A stretch of DNA of 64,000 nt from positions 6,028,501 to 6,092,500 of the forward strand of contig NZ_CP034447.1 of assembly GCF_003952485.1 (NCBI RefSeq), in the 5' to 3' direction. This DNA comes from Mesorhizobium sp. M1E.F.Ca.ET.045.02.1.1. Its GTDB lineage: Bacteria; Pseudomonadota; Alphaproteobacteria; Rhizobiales; Rhizobiaceae. Under the pieces are notes generated by a model that was not told the origin of the DNA, did not search any database, and saw only the letters and a program-made list of their open reading frames with translations. Made by a program: the position numbers and the translations under genes. Below, piece after piece: positions 45,802 to 54,165 of this stretch; position 1 is the first letter of the stretch; every line of letters starts with the position of its first letter.

Positions 45802-46455
45802 TCACCCGCTAAAACCCCGGCGCGCGGCGGCCATGCCTTCCCACATCAGCTTGATGCCGAGCGCGCCGACCACGGCGCCGGCGGCGCGGTCGATCCAGTG
45901 CTTGGTGCTGAGATAGGCCGAGCGCGGCCGGCTGGCGGAAAAGGCGAAGGCGACGACCGCGTACCAGACGAATTCGTTGAGGAAGAGCAGCGGCGGCAGC
46001 ACGAAGAGCATCCACAGCGGCGGCGAGGCCGGCAGCATGGCCGCGAACATCGAGGCGTAGAAGATCGCGGTCTTGGGGTTGGCGAGCTGCACCAGAAGCG
46101 CGCGGCGCAGCGCCCGCCAGAACGAGCCGGCGCGCGCCGATGCATCGCTGGCGATCTCGATCGGCTCGTTGGCGCCGCGCCAGATCTTGATGCCGATCCA
46201 CAACAGATAGGCGCCGCCGGCGATGCGCAGAAAAATGTCCAGCCAGGCGACCTGCACGAGCAGCGCGGTCAGGCCCGCGACCGCGATGGTGGCGAAGATG
46301 AAGCCTCCGATGCCCATGCCGATCGCCGCCGCCAGGCCGTCGGTGCGCTCGCCGGCAACCGCGATGCGCGAGACGACGACGAAGCTCGGCCCGGGGCTCA
46401 TCGCGCCGAGCAGGAAAACGCCAAGGATGGAAAGGATGGTTGCAATCTCGGACAA
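45802..46455 (-). CDS. LysE family translocator
   Basis: A 217-residue amino-acid exporter of the LysE/RhtB superfamily with six hydrophobic segments. It starts MSEIATILSILGVFLLGAMSPGPSF and contains GGAYLLWIGIKIWRGA and QLANPKTAIFYASMFAAML. TTG at 46455 is chosen: it gives the exact family start and is preceded by GGGAGAAG. It differs clearly from the LysE protein at 1490, so they are not a recent duplication. Substrate unknown. Confidence 0.86.
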   Translation of the reverse strand: MSEIATILSILGVFLLGAMSPGPSFVVVSRIAVAGERTDGLAAAIGMGIGGFIFATIAVAGLTALLVQVAWLDIFLRIAGGAYLLWIGIKIWRGANEPIEIASDASARAGSFWRALRRALLVQLANPKTAIFYASMFAAMLPASPPLWMLFVLPPLLFLNEFVWYAVVAFAFSASRPRSAYLSTKHWIDRAAGAVVGALGIKLMWEGMAAARRGFSG

Positions 46456-46721
46456 GGCTCTTCTCCCAGGTCGATGTCGGTTGCCGCGCAAGCAATGCAC
46501 GCGCAAAGCGGATTGTCACCACCCTGGCAAGCCGATCCGTTCGGCCAGCACGGCGCCAAGGATCGTGCTCCAAGCCCCGACGTCACGGCGAAAAGCAGTT
46601 CGTGGAGCCCGTTCCATGGGCTATAATGCGGTGCTGTTGTGAAGCATTGAGGTGCTGGCATGCCGGGCTGGCTCGTATCGGTTGTCCCCATGAATGTCTC
46701 TTCCGCTGTCGGAGGGACATC

Positions 46722-47261
46722 GTGAACGTCCTGATCATCTATGGAACGACCGAAGGGCAGACGGAGAAAATTTCCGCACGGACGGCAGCGCATATCCGCG
46801 AACGCGGGCACCAGGTCGAGCTTGTGGATAGCGCAGAGCTCACATCCGATTTGAAGCTCGGACACTTCGACGCGTTCGTCATTGCAGCCTCGGTCCACCA
46901 AGAGCACCACCAGGAAACCGTCACGAACTTGGTGTTTGCACATCACGAAGCGCTGAACGCCAAGCCTTCGGCCTTCATATCCGTCAGTCTCTCGGCGGCG
47001 CTGGAAGACCAAAAGGCGGAAGCTCAAAAATACGTGGATCGCTTCGTCGCCGTGACAGGGTGGCAGCCAGGCATGACCCTCCTCCTTGGGGGTGCCTTGC
47101 GCTTCACCAAGTACGATTTCTTTCAGGAGCAGTTCGTCAAATTCGTCGTCATGAAGAGCGGCGATCCGGTCTCCGAGCGCGATCACGAATTCACTGACTG
47201 GAACGCACTCGCCAACTTCGCCGATCGATTTCTCGATCTGGCTAAACAAGGAGGTGCTTGA
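46722..47261 (+). CDS. HemG-like flavodoxin domain protein
   Basis: A 179-residue flavodoxin-fold protein. The FMN phosphate loop is YGTTEGQTEKIS at the N-terminus. Features shared with the menaquinone-dependent protoporphyrinogen IX dehydrogenase HemG are SAFISVSLSAA, the LLGGALRFTKYDFFQEQFVKFVVMKSG insertion and DHEFTDWNALANFADRF. It may oxidise protoporphyrinogen IX or serve another electron-transfer role; rhizobia often use HemJ instead, so the assignment is tentative. GTG at 46722 is preceded by GGAGGG. Confidence 0.82.
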   Translation: MNVLIIYGTTEGQTEKISARTAAHIRERGHQVELVDSAELTSDLKLGHFDAFVIAASVHQEHHQETVTNLVFAHHEALNAKPSAFISVSLSAALEDQKAEAQKYVDRFVAVTGWQPGMTLLLGGALRFTKYDFFQEQFVKFVVMKSGDPVSERDHEFTDWNALANFADRFLDLAKQGGA

Positions 47262-47397
47262 GTCCGGCGCAGCCGGCATCGGCGCACCCTTCGCCTTGCT
47301 TGCCGGCGTGGCGCATGGAACATGGCCAATCCTTACAAATTCGAAAGTCCGACCCGCTGCCCACCAGGTCTTGACGAAGACTGGTGCGCCTGTTTGA

Positions 47398-47447
47398 GAC
47401 TTAAAGCGCGTCGCGCTGAAGCGGAGCCAGGCGACGCGCTTTAAGTC
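47398..47447. terminator. Long perfect hairpin downstream of the HemG-like gene
   Basis: GAC-TTAAAGCGCGTCGC (47398-47414) is perfectly complementary to GCGACGCGCTTTAAGTC (47431-47447), a 17 bp stem with a 16 nt loop, followed by TTTGTTTTG. It can act as a terminator. It is directly joined to a type D repeat, so it may be the first module of a composite mosaic element. Confidence 0.65.
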
Positions 47448-47456
47448 TTTGTTTTG

Positions 47457-47505
47457 ATGCATGTCGTTCCCCCAAAACCGCTGCGCACTTTTGGGCGACA
47501 TGCAT
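47457..47505. repeat. Type D palindromic repeat (copy 2)
   Basis: A 49 bp element, ATGCATGTCG to CGACATGCAT, matching the copy at 24177-24225 at 44 of 49 positions. It is immediately preceded by the 17 bp perfect hairpin. Confidence 0.8.
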
Positions 47506-47560
47506 TAGGGGTAAATGAGGCACTTGCTCCATGGGGAGATGAGCAAGCGGTGGGCAAGCT

Positions 47561-48619
47561 GTGAAGCGCGTTTTTCGATTGCTTGCCGCTGTGATCATGG
47601 CGTCCGGCGTGACCGGGTGCACCAGCATTTCGTACTACGCGCAGTCGTTGGAGGGCCATGTTGAGATCATGGCGGCGCGCAGAAATGTCGGGAAGCTGAT
47701 CCGTGATCCTTCGACGCCGGAGGCATTGCGCGCCAAGTTGACGTCGGCGAGCGTCATACGCCGCTTTGCCACGGACGAGTTGACGCTGCCCGACAACAGC
47801 AGCTACCGCAGCTATGTCGACGTCGGCCGGGACTCTGTGACCTTTGCCGTTTTTGCCGCGCCGCAATTCTCGCTTACGCCAATAACATGGTGCTTTCCGG
47901 TCTTCGGCTGCGTTCCGTACCGGGGTTACTTTTCCCGGAAATCCGCAGCCGAAAGCGCTGTCGGACTGCAGCGACAGGGGCTGGACGTCTATGTCTCAGG
48001 CGTCACCGCGTATTCCACGCTGGGCTGGTTCAGCGACCCGCTGCTCAGCACCATGCTGCGTCAGGACGACACCTATCTCGCAAGCCTTGTTTTCCACGAG
48101 CTGGCGCATCAGAAAATCTATGTGAACAATGACTCCGCGTTCAATGAGGCTTTCGCGGTTGCCGTCGAAACCACCGGCGTGAGGAAATGGCTGCGCGCCA
48201 CCGGCAATCGCGCCGGATTGCGCCGCTACGAGGCCAATCGCAAGCGCAGTGCCGATTTTCTCGGTCTGATAGCGAAAACCCGGGACGAGTTGAGGCAGGT
48301 CTATGGAAGTCCCCGTGCCCCGGACCAGATGGCGGCTGCCAAGGCAGCCACAATCGACAGGCTGCGGATGCGCTACCGGCAAATGCGCGATAGGCGATGG
48401 GCCGGATACCGCAGATACGATGCCTGGTTCGATGCCCCGATCAACAACGCAAAGCTCGCCGCCACTGCTGTCTACGGCGAACGGGTTCCGGCGTTTCTTC
48501 GCCTGTTCGATTTGTGTTCCGGCGACTATCCAAGATTCTATGCTTCCGTTCGACGGATCGCGGCCTTGCCCGAACCTTCCCGTGCGCAGGCCTTGAAGAC
48601 CGCGGCGACATGTAATTGA
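47561..48619 (+). CDS. Lipoprotein aminopeptidase (PF10023/COG4324-type)
   Basis: A 352-residue putative zinc aminopeptidase. It starts with a lipoprotein signal (AAVIMASGVTGC, lipobox Cys ~20). The family features are YYAQSLEGHVEIMAARRNVGKLI, SRKSAAESAVGLQRQGLDVYVSGVTAYSTLGWFSDPLLSTML, and the zinc site LASLVFHELAHQKIYVNNDSAFNEAFA (HExxH with downstream Glu). It is probably anchored facing the periplasm. GTG at 47561 is the start. No operon partner is seen; it is followed by a type A repeat. Confidence 0.88.
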   Translation: MKRVFRLLAAVIMASGVTGCTSISYYAQSLEGHVEIMAARRNVGKLIRDPSTPEALRAKLTSASVIRRFATDELTLPDNSSYRSYVDVGRDSVTFAVFAAPQFSLTPITWCFPVFGCVPYRGYFSRKSAAESAVGLQRQGLDVYVSGVTAYSTLGWFSDPLLSTMLRQDDTYLASLVFHELAHQKIYVNNDSAFNEAFAVAVETTGVRKWLRATGNRAGLRRYEANRKRSADFLGLIAKTRDELRQVYGSPRAPDQMAAAKAATIDRLRMRYRQMRDRRWAGYRRYDAWFDAPINNAKLAATAVYGERVPAFLRLFDLCSGDYPRFYASVRRIAALPEPSRAQALKTAATCN

Positions 48620-48675
48620 GTTTGACGGACAAGGCGGCCCGCGCAGCCCGGCCCTGAGCGATGCCGGCTCGGGCA

Positions 48676-48881
48676 GCCAATCACATGGGGCGCTCCCCCT
48701 CTCCGTCTCGGCTTCGCCGAGCCACCCCTCTCCCCCACCTTCGGCGGGGGCGAGGAAACGCTAATCGCCGAAGGCCGTGACCTTGGCAATCTTGGGTTCC
48801 TCGCCCCATGAAATGGGGGAGAGGTGGTTCGGCGCGCAGCGCCGAGACGGAGCGGGGGCAGCGCTGCCATATGCGATTGCC
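48676..48881. repeat. Type A palindromic mosaic repeat, inverted pair
   Basis: Arms near 48693-48755 and 48799-48857 in inverted orientation, flanked by CCAATCACATGGGGC and GCCATATGCGATTG. The left hairpin has CACCTTCGGCGGGGG in place of the usual ATTTCATGGGGG, showing module drift. Confidence 0.82.
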
Positions 48882-48914
48882 CCCCGGCCGCCACACGAAG
48901 CCGCGCTACGGCCC

Positions 48915-48940
48915 GAAAAAAGGCCCCTTGCGGGGCCTTT
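48915..48940 (-). terminator. Terminator of the 76-aa protein gene
   Basis: AAAGGCCCC (48919-48927) pairs with GGGGCCTTT (48932-48940) around a short loop. On the minus strand it is followed by a run of Ts and lies 22 bp after the stop at 48963. Confidence 0.85.
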
Positions 48941-48962
48941 GCAACGTCTTCCGGGCGCAGCG

Positions 48963-49193
48963 CTAGCTCGGAAACGTCACGGTCACGCCGCGCTGGCGAA
49001 AATAAGCCTGCATCAACTTGCGGCCCGAGCGGTTGTTGTGCGCCAACTTGGCCGGATCGAACACCGCCTCTTTCAGCCCTTCTCGCGCCAGCGCCGCTTT
49101 GAGCGTCGCGATATGGACGTCGATGTCGGCATTGTCCGCCTTGAGCGAGGCGTAGATATTTTCGGTCGCCTGGGCCACGGTCGGTTCGCTCAC
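48963..49193 (-). CDS. Small conserved-looking protein of unknown function
   Basis: A 76-residue soluble, mostly helical protein with no cysteine. It starts MSEPTVAQATENIYASLKAD and continues with DIDVHIATLKAALAREGLKE and GRKLMQAYFRQRGVTVTF. No domain is recognised. The good codon use, the gene-like strand position and the strong terminator just downstream support that it is expressed. It is transcribed alone between the terminators of two minus-strand units. Confidence 0.7.
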   Translation of the reverse strand: MSEPTVAQATENIYASLKADNADIDVHIATLKAALAREGLKEAVFDPAKLAHNNRSGRKLMQAYFRQRGVTVTFPS

Positions 49194-49296
49194 TTGTGTC
49201 GTCCTTTGGTTGGTTGCGCGGCGCGCTTAACACAGATTCGCGGCATGGCGATACCGATGAGAGCTTTGGCTTGGCGCGAAGGGGCCAGGCCTACGA

Positions 49297-49326
49297 ACAA
49301 AAAAGGCCCCCTCTCGGAGGCCTTTT
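49297..49326 (-). terminator. Terminator of the sugar ABC operon
   Basis: AAAAGGCC (49301-49308) pairs with GGCCTTTT (49319-49326). On the minus strand it follows the binding-protein stop at 49349 by about 22 bp and ends in TTTTTTGTT. Confidence 0.82.
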
Positions 49327-49348
49327 CGCAACAGTTTCGATTGTGGAG

Positions 49349-50338
49349 CTATTTCCCGGCCAGCGCCTTCGCGTTCTCCGCCGTGATCGCGGTGGTGTCC
49401 ACGGTCACCGTCGGCTCGACGGAGGTCGCGCAGTCGAGCAGGATCTTCTTCGACATCTCGATCGCTTCCTTGGCGCCGGTTGGATAGGTGAAGGTCGCCG
49501 CCCAGTCGCCCTTGGCGACCGCCTCGATGCCGCCGGCCGGGCCAGGCAAGCCGTCGGTGCCGATGATCTTGACGTCCTTGCCGGCGCCCTTGGCGGCCAG
49601 CAGCGCGCCCGCCGCCATCATGTCGTTCGAGGCATAGAGCACCTTGATGTCGGGATGCGCCTGCAGCATAGCGGAAAAGGCGGTCTGGGCTTTATCCGGA
49701 ACCCAGTCGGCGGCCTGCTCGGCGACGATCTGGATCTTCGGGTTCGCCTTCACGCCTTCCTTGAAGCCGTTGAGGCGCTCCACCGCCGGCGTCGAGCTCG
49801 GCAGGCCTTCCAGCACCGCCGCCTCGCCGCCATCGGGCAGCAGCTTCGAAGCTGTGAACTTGCCGGCTTCCTCGGCGATCTTGAAATTGTCGCCGCCGAT
49901 GAAGGCCGTGTAGTCCTTGCCAGGGTCGCCCACCGTCTTGCGGTCGAGCTCGATCACCGGAATGCCGGCATCCATGGCGCGCTTCACGGCGGGCGTCAGG
50001 GGTGCCGCCTCGAAAGGCGAGATCAACAGGATGTCGACCTTCTGGGTGATGAAATTGTCGACCTGCGAGGTCTGCGTGTTGACGTTGCCGGCGCCGTCGG
50101 CGATCTGCAGCGTGAAGCCCGGCACTTCCTTGGCGGCCGCCGTCAGCTCGTCATTGACGTGCTGGCGATAGGGCTCGGCGTTGTTGGCCTGCGAAAAGCC
50201 GATGATGAACTGGCCGTCCTTGGCGCAGGCCTTCACCATCGGGTCGGCCGCCTGGGCAGCACTTGCTATGCACAGGCCGGCGCCCGCCAGAAGCACGGCT
50301 TTGAGCGCGCTGCTTAATCCTCTCTGTGTGGTTCTCAT
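49349..50338 (-). CDS. Sugar ABC transporter substrate-binding protein (RbsB-like)
   Basis: A 329-residue periplasmic binding protein of the ribose/galactose type. Signal peptide: LKAVLLAGAGLCIASAAQA. The mature part begins DGQFIIGFSQANNAEPYRQHVNDELTAAAK and contains VDILLISPFEAAPLTPAVKRAMDAGIPVIELDRK and YASNDMMAAGALLAAKGAGKDVKIIGTDG, the sugar-cleft signatures. GAGGAGGAG precedes the ATG at 50338. It is the last gene of a LacI-ATPase-permease-SBP operon. The sugar is not identifiable from sequence. Confidence 0.92.
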   Translation of the reverse strand: MRTTQRGLSSALKAVLLAGAGLCIASAAQAADPMVKACAKDGQFIIGFSQANNAEPYRQHVNDELTAAAKEVPGFTLQIADGAGNVNTQTSQVDNFITQKVDILLISPFEAAPLTPAVKRAMDAGIPVIELDRKTVGDPGKDYTAFIGGDNFKIAEEAGKFTASKLLPDGGEAAVLEGLPSSTPAVERLNGFKEGVKANPKIQIVAEQAADWVPDKAQTAFSAMLQAHPDIKVLYASNDMMAAGALLAAKGAGKDVKIIGTDGLPGPAGGIEAVAKGDWAATFTYPTGAKEAIEMSKKILLDCATSVEPTVTVDTTAITAENAKALAGK

Positions 50339-50411
50339 GCTCAGTCTCCTCCTCGTCCGGCTCGCGGTGCCAGACCTTTGGTTGCTCTTTCGGGATGCTG
50401 CCGCCGACCTC

Positions 50412-51485
50412 CTATCGTCCCAAACCCTCGCGGCGGCGAACGAGGGATTGAAGCACTGCCGCCAAGACGATGATCGCGGCGGTCGCGAGCAGCTGCATGG
50501 CAGGGGTGATGTTGTTGAGCTGAAGGATGTTGGCCAGCGCACCCAGCATGATGGTGCCGGCGACGGTGCCGACCATAGAGCCCGCGCCGCCGAACAGGCT
50601 GGTGCCGCCGATGACGACGGCGGCGATGGCCGTCAGTTCATAGCCCATGCCGTCATTGGCGCTGCCGAAGTTGAACTGTCCGGCATGCACGATGCCGGCA
50701 AGCGCCGAGGCAAAGCCGGTGATGGCGTAGACCGATATCTTCACCATCGACACAGGCACGCCGGAAATGCGCGCCGCGCGCTCGTTGCCGCCCACCGCAT
50801 AGACGTAGCGGCCGAAGCGCGTGGTGTTGAGGACCAGCGTGGCTATCGCGGCAAAGATGATGAAGACGATGGTCGCCACCGGCACGGTGTTGTCGAACAG
50901 ACGCTCGCCCAGCACCGCGAATACCGGCGGCGCGAGACCCGGCCCGTCGCCATAGGAAATGTTGATGTACTGATTGCCGGAAACGACCAGCGCCAGACCC
51001 CGCGCCGCCTGCAGGCCAGCGAGCGTGACGATGAAGGGCTCGAGCCGGAAGCGGGTGGAGATCGTGCCCTGGACGATGCCGAAGACGGTGCCCATGACGA
51101 GCACGGCCAGGATGGTGGCGATGAGGCCGAAGCCGCCGGAGATCATCATGGTGGCGGTCACCACGGCGGAGAGACCCAGCACCGCGCCGACCGAGAGATC
51201 GATGCCGGCAGTGATGATGACGAAGGTCATGCCGATGGCGATGATGCCAGTCTCCGACACCGCGCGCACGATGTTGGCGATGTTGTCGGGGTTGAGGAAC
51301 AGGATCTCGCCGTGGCGCCGGGGCGAGAAGATGACGCCGCCGATCGCCACCAGCACCAGGCCGATCAGGCTCTGGAAGCGCACGATGATGGCCAGCGGGT
51401 CGACGCGATGTTTTGGCGCCGCTGTTGCGGTCCGCCGGCCGGGTACTGCCGGATTGGCCGTCCCCTCAATCTTCTGGTCCGACAT
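50412..51485 (-). CDS. Sugar ABC transporter permease (RbsC-like)
   Basis: A 357-residue membrane protein with about ten hydrophobic segments of the BPD_transp_2 family. Signatures include ETGIIAIGMTFVIITAGIDLSVGAVLGLSAVV and VGGNERAARISGVPVSMVKISVYAITGFASALAGIV, and GYELTAIAAVVIGGTSLFGGAGSMVGTVAG. Its ATG overlaps the ATPase stop by 1 bp (TGATG). It forms the channel with two copies per transporter. Confidence 0.93.
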   Translation of the reverse strand: MSDQKIEGTANPAVPGRRTATAAPKHRVDPLAIIVRFQSLIGLVLVAIGGVIFSPRRHGEILFLNPDNIANIVRAVSETGIIAIGMTFVIITAGIDLSVGAVLGLSAVVTATMMISGGFGLIATILAVLVMGTVFGIVQGTISTRFRLEPFIVTLAGLQAARGLALVVSGNQYINISYGDGPGLAPPVFAVLGERLFDNTVPVATIVFIIFAAIATLVLNTTRFGRYVYAVGGNERAARISGVPVSMVKISVYAITGFASALAGIVHAGQFNFGSANDGMGYELTAIAAVVIGGTSLFGGAGSMVGTVAGTIMLGALANILQLNNITPAMQLLATAAIIVLAAVLQSLVRRREGLGR

Positions 51486-53002
51486 CAGGCCTCCCTGCCG
51501 TTTGCCGCGGCAAGCACGGTGTGCTCGTCTACGCCGCCGATGAATTCCGCCACATTGCGCCCCTGGCGCAGCACCACGATCCGGTCGCAAAGCCCGATCA
51601 GTTCCGGCATCTCGCTGGAGGCGACCAGAATGCCCAGTCCCTGCGCCGCGAGTGCCCTGAGCCTGGCATAGATCTCGCCCTTGGCGCCGACATCGACGCC
51701 GCGTGTCGGCTCGTCGAGCAGCAGCAGGCGCGGATTGCCGAGGATCTCCTTGGCCAGCACCACCTTCTGCTGGTTGCCGCCCGACAACGCGCCGACGGCG
51801 ATGTCGGGGTTCTTCGGGCGGATATCGAACTGGCCGAAGGACTGCCTCACGGCCTCCGCCTGGCGGCGCGGCGACATCAGGCCTGCCGGCGAGATACGAC
51901 GGATCACCGACATCACCAGGTTGAGGCCCACCGCCATCCTGAGCATCAGGCCGCTGCCACGGCGGTCGTCGGTGACGAAAGCGATGCCGGCCTTGCGCGC
52001 CGCGTCGATGGATTCGAGTTTCACCGGCCTGCCGTCGACCGCGACTTCGCCCTGCCAGCGGCCGGCAAGGCCGGTGCCGTAGAGCGCGGAGAGCAGTTCG
52101 GTGCGCCCTGCTCCCATGATACCGGCAAGCCCGACGATCTCGCCTTCCCTGACCTCGAGCGAAATGCCGCGCGGCGGCTGCCAGCCGGCGCTTTCCCGAA
52201 CGAGCCTGAAGCTCGCATCCTTGAGCCTGAGCAGCGTCTTGCCGGCCGACCTGGCGCGCGCGGGATAAAGCTCGTCCAGCGGCCGGCCGACCAGCAGGCG
52301 CACCAGCTCTGCCTGCGGCGCATGCGGCTCGGTGATGCCCGCGACGCGGCCGTCGCGCATCACCGTCACGCGGTCGGCGATATCGGGCACTTCCTCGAGG
52401 CGATGCGAGATGTAGACGATGCCGACCCCCGTGGCGGCGAGCTTCCTCATAATGTCGAACAGCCGCTCTACCTCGCCGACGGTAAGTGCGGCCGTCGGCT
52501 CGTCCATGATCAGCACGCGCGAGGCATAGGACAGCGCCTTGACGATCGCCACCACTTGGCGCTGGCCGATCGACAGGTCGGCGACGAGGCGCGCCGGATC
52601 GATGGCGAGCTCAATCGCCTCCAGCCGCTGCTTGGCCTCGCGGCGCATCGCCGGCACGTCGAGCATGCCGCCCGGCCGCATCAGCTCGCGGCCGAGGAAG
52701 AGGTTTGCCGCCACGTCGAGCGAGGGCACGAGGTCCAGTTCCTGGAAGATGGTGGCGATGCCGGCGGCCTGCGCCTCGCGCGGGTTGTTGAAGGTGACCG
52801 GCTTGCCGTCGATGCGTATCTCGCCCTCATCTGGCGAGTAGACGCCCGACAGGAGGTTCATCAGCGTCGACTTGCCGGCGCCGTTCTCGCCGAGCAGCGC
52901 GTGGATCTCGCCGGCCTTCAAATCGAAGTCGACGCCGCGCAGCGCCTGAACGCCGCCGAAGCGCTTTACAGCGCCGGTTACGGAAAGCAGCGGCGCGCTC
53001 AT
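51485..53002 (-). CDS. Sugar ABC transporter ATP-binding protein (RbsA-like)
   Basis: A 505-residue protein with two tandem ATPase domains. The first has GENGAGKSTLMNLLSGVYSP (~residue 37), LSIGQRQVVAIVKAL and VLIMDEPTAALT. The second has GIMGAGRTELLSALYG in the Walker A position, the signature LSGGNQQKVVLAKEIL and LLLLDEPTRGVDVGAK. The degenerate second Walker A is normal for this family. ATG at 53002 overlaps the LacI stop by 4 bp. Confidence 0.95.
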   Translation of the reverse strand: MSAPLLSVTGAVKRFGGVQALRGVDFDLKAGEIHALLGENGAGKSTLMNLLSGVYSPDEGEIRIDGKPVTFNNPREAQAAGIATIFQELDLVPSLDVAANLFLGRELMRPGGMLDVPAMRREAKQRLEAIELAIDPARLVADLSIGQRQVVAIVKALSYASRVLIMDEPTAALTVGEVERLFDIMRKLAATGVGIVYISHRLEEVPDIADRVTVMRDGRVAGITEPHAPQAELVRLLVGRPLDELYPARARSAGKTLLRLKDASFRLVRESAGWQPPRGISLEVREGEIVGLAGIMGAGRTELLSALYGTGLAGRWQGEVAVDGRPVKLESIDAARKAGIAFVTDDRRGSGLMLRMAVGLNLVMSVIRRISPAGLMSPRRQAEAVRQSFGQFDIRPKNPDIAVGALSGGNQQKVVLAKEILGNPRLLLLDEPTRGVDVGAKGEIYARLRALAAQGLGILVASSEMPELIGLCDRIVVLRQGRNVAEFIGGVDEHTVLAAANGREA

Positions 53003-54012
53003 GCCGGCCTCGCCTCGGCCGGCCTCGCGCAGGATTGGCGCGCCTGCAGCCTCGCCTGGAGCCGTACGGCGCGGGGCGCCGCGCCGCTGGAGGCGATGCG
53101 CTCGCTGAGCAGCGCCGCCGCCTGGCGGCCGATCTCGGTGCAAGGCTGCTCGACAAGCGTCAGCCTGGGTTCGAAGCAGTCGGCCCATTCGAAATCGTCG
53201 AAGCCGACCAGCGAGAGGTCACGCGGGATCGAAAGACCCTTCTCGCGGATGGCGCGGACTGCCCCGATCGTCGTCATGTTGTTGCCGGTGACCAATGCGG
53301 TGGGCGGCGCGGGCAGCGACAGGATCGCATGGGTCGATACCGTGGCGCTCGCCGTGTCGACATTCTCCGGCGAGACATAGTGCGGCAGGCACTCAAGTCC
53401 ATTGGCTGCAAGCGAGGCGCGGAAGGCGTCGACGCGCTCGCGCGTGGTGGCGAGCCCCGGCTGGCCGGCAATGTAGCCGATACGCCTGTGGCCGAAGGAA
53501 GCGACATGGTCGATCAGCGCCCGCATCGCCGTCTCGTTCTCGACGCCGATCTGGTCGAAGCGGTCGTCGGCGAAGCGGTCGATCAAGACGCAAGGCAGCT
53601 TCTTGTCGGCGAGATAGGCGATCGCGCGCTCAGGCGAACCGGACGGGGCCAGGATCACGCCGTCGACGCGGCGCTGGTGGAAGGCGCGCACCACTTGGAG
53701 CTCGCGGTCGGGGTCTTCCTGCGTGTCCGACAGGAACACCATCAGGCCGAGCCGCGCGCATTCGGCTTCGACGGCGCAAATGATGTCGGTGAAGTAAGGG
53801 TTGGAGATCGCCGAGATGGCGAGCCCGACGCTGTTGGTCGAGGCGACTTTCAGCGAGCGCGCCAGCTCGTTGGGCTGGTAGCCCATGGCGGCGATGGCGT
53901 CGTTGATGAGCTGCGCCTTCTCGGGCGAGACGAAGCGCGTGCGGTTGACGACATGCGAGACGGTGGAAACCGAAACGCCGGCGCGGCGCGCGACCTCAGC
54001 CATTGTCGGCAT
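52999..54012 (-). CDS. LacI family transcriptional regulator
   Basis: A 337-residue repressor. The N-terminal LacI helix-turn-helix is MAEVARRAGVSVSTVSHVVNRTRFVSPEKAQLINDAI with the hinge helix NELARSLKVASTNSVGL; the remainder is the periplasmic-binding-protein-like sensor (DGVILAPSGSPERAIAYL, RIGYIAGQPG, LVTGNNMTTIGAVRAI, LVGFDDFEWADCF, TLVEQPCTEIG). It leads the sugar transport operon with 4 bp overlap, so it likely represses its own operon until the sugar is present. Palindromic sites lie about 81-112 bp upstream of its start. Confidence 0.94.
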   Translation of the reverse strand: MPTMAEVARRAGVSVSTVSHVVNRTRFVSPEKAQLINDAIAAMGYQPNELARSLKVASTNSVGLAISAISNPYFTDIICAVEAECARLGLMVFLSDTQEDPDRELQVVRAFHQRRVDGVILAPSGSPERAIAYLADKKLPCVLIDRFADDRFDQIGVENETAMRALIDHVASFGHRRIGYIAGQPGLATTRERVDAFRASLAANGLECLPHYVSPENVDTASATVSTHAILSLPAPPTALVTGNNMTTIGAVRAIREKGLSIPRDLSLVGFDDFEWADCFEPRLTLVEQPCTEIGRQAAALLSERIASSGAAPRAVRLQARLQARQSCARPAEARPA

Positions 54013-54092
54013 GCGAACGGAGTGCCCGCAAGCGCTCCTCCCTTAGATGCGTTTCCCGTCCGCTCTTCGGCGGATCTGGCGAGACCATAGAG

Positions 54093-54124
54093 CCATCGAA
54101 ACGTTTGCGCAATCGATTCGATGG
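54093..54124 (-). promoter_or_regulatory. LacI-type operator region
   Basis: An outer perfect inverted repeat CCATCGAA (54093-54100) and TTCGATGG (54117-54124) encloses two short palindromes, AAACGTTT (54099-54106) and AATCGATT (54111-54118). Both are of the CG-centred kind bound by LacI proteins. The region lies in the 5' region of the LacI operon. Confidence 0.6.
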
Positions 54125-54165
54125 ACACCCGCGACAGATTTTTGTCGCGGCGGAAAAGTTCGAAG

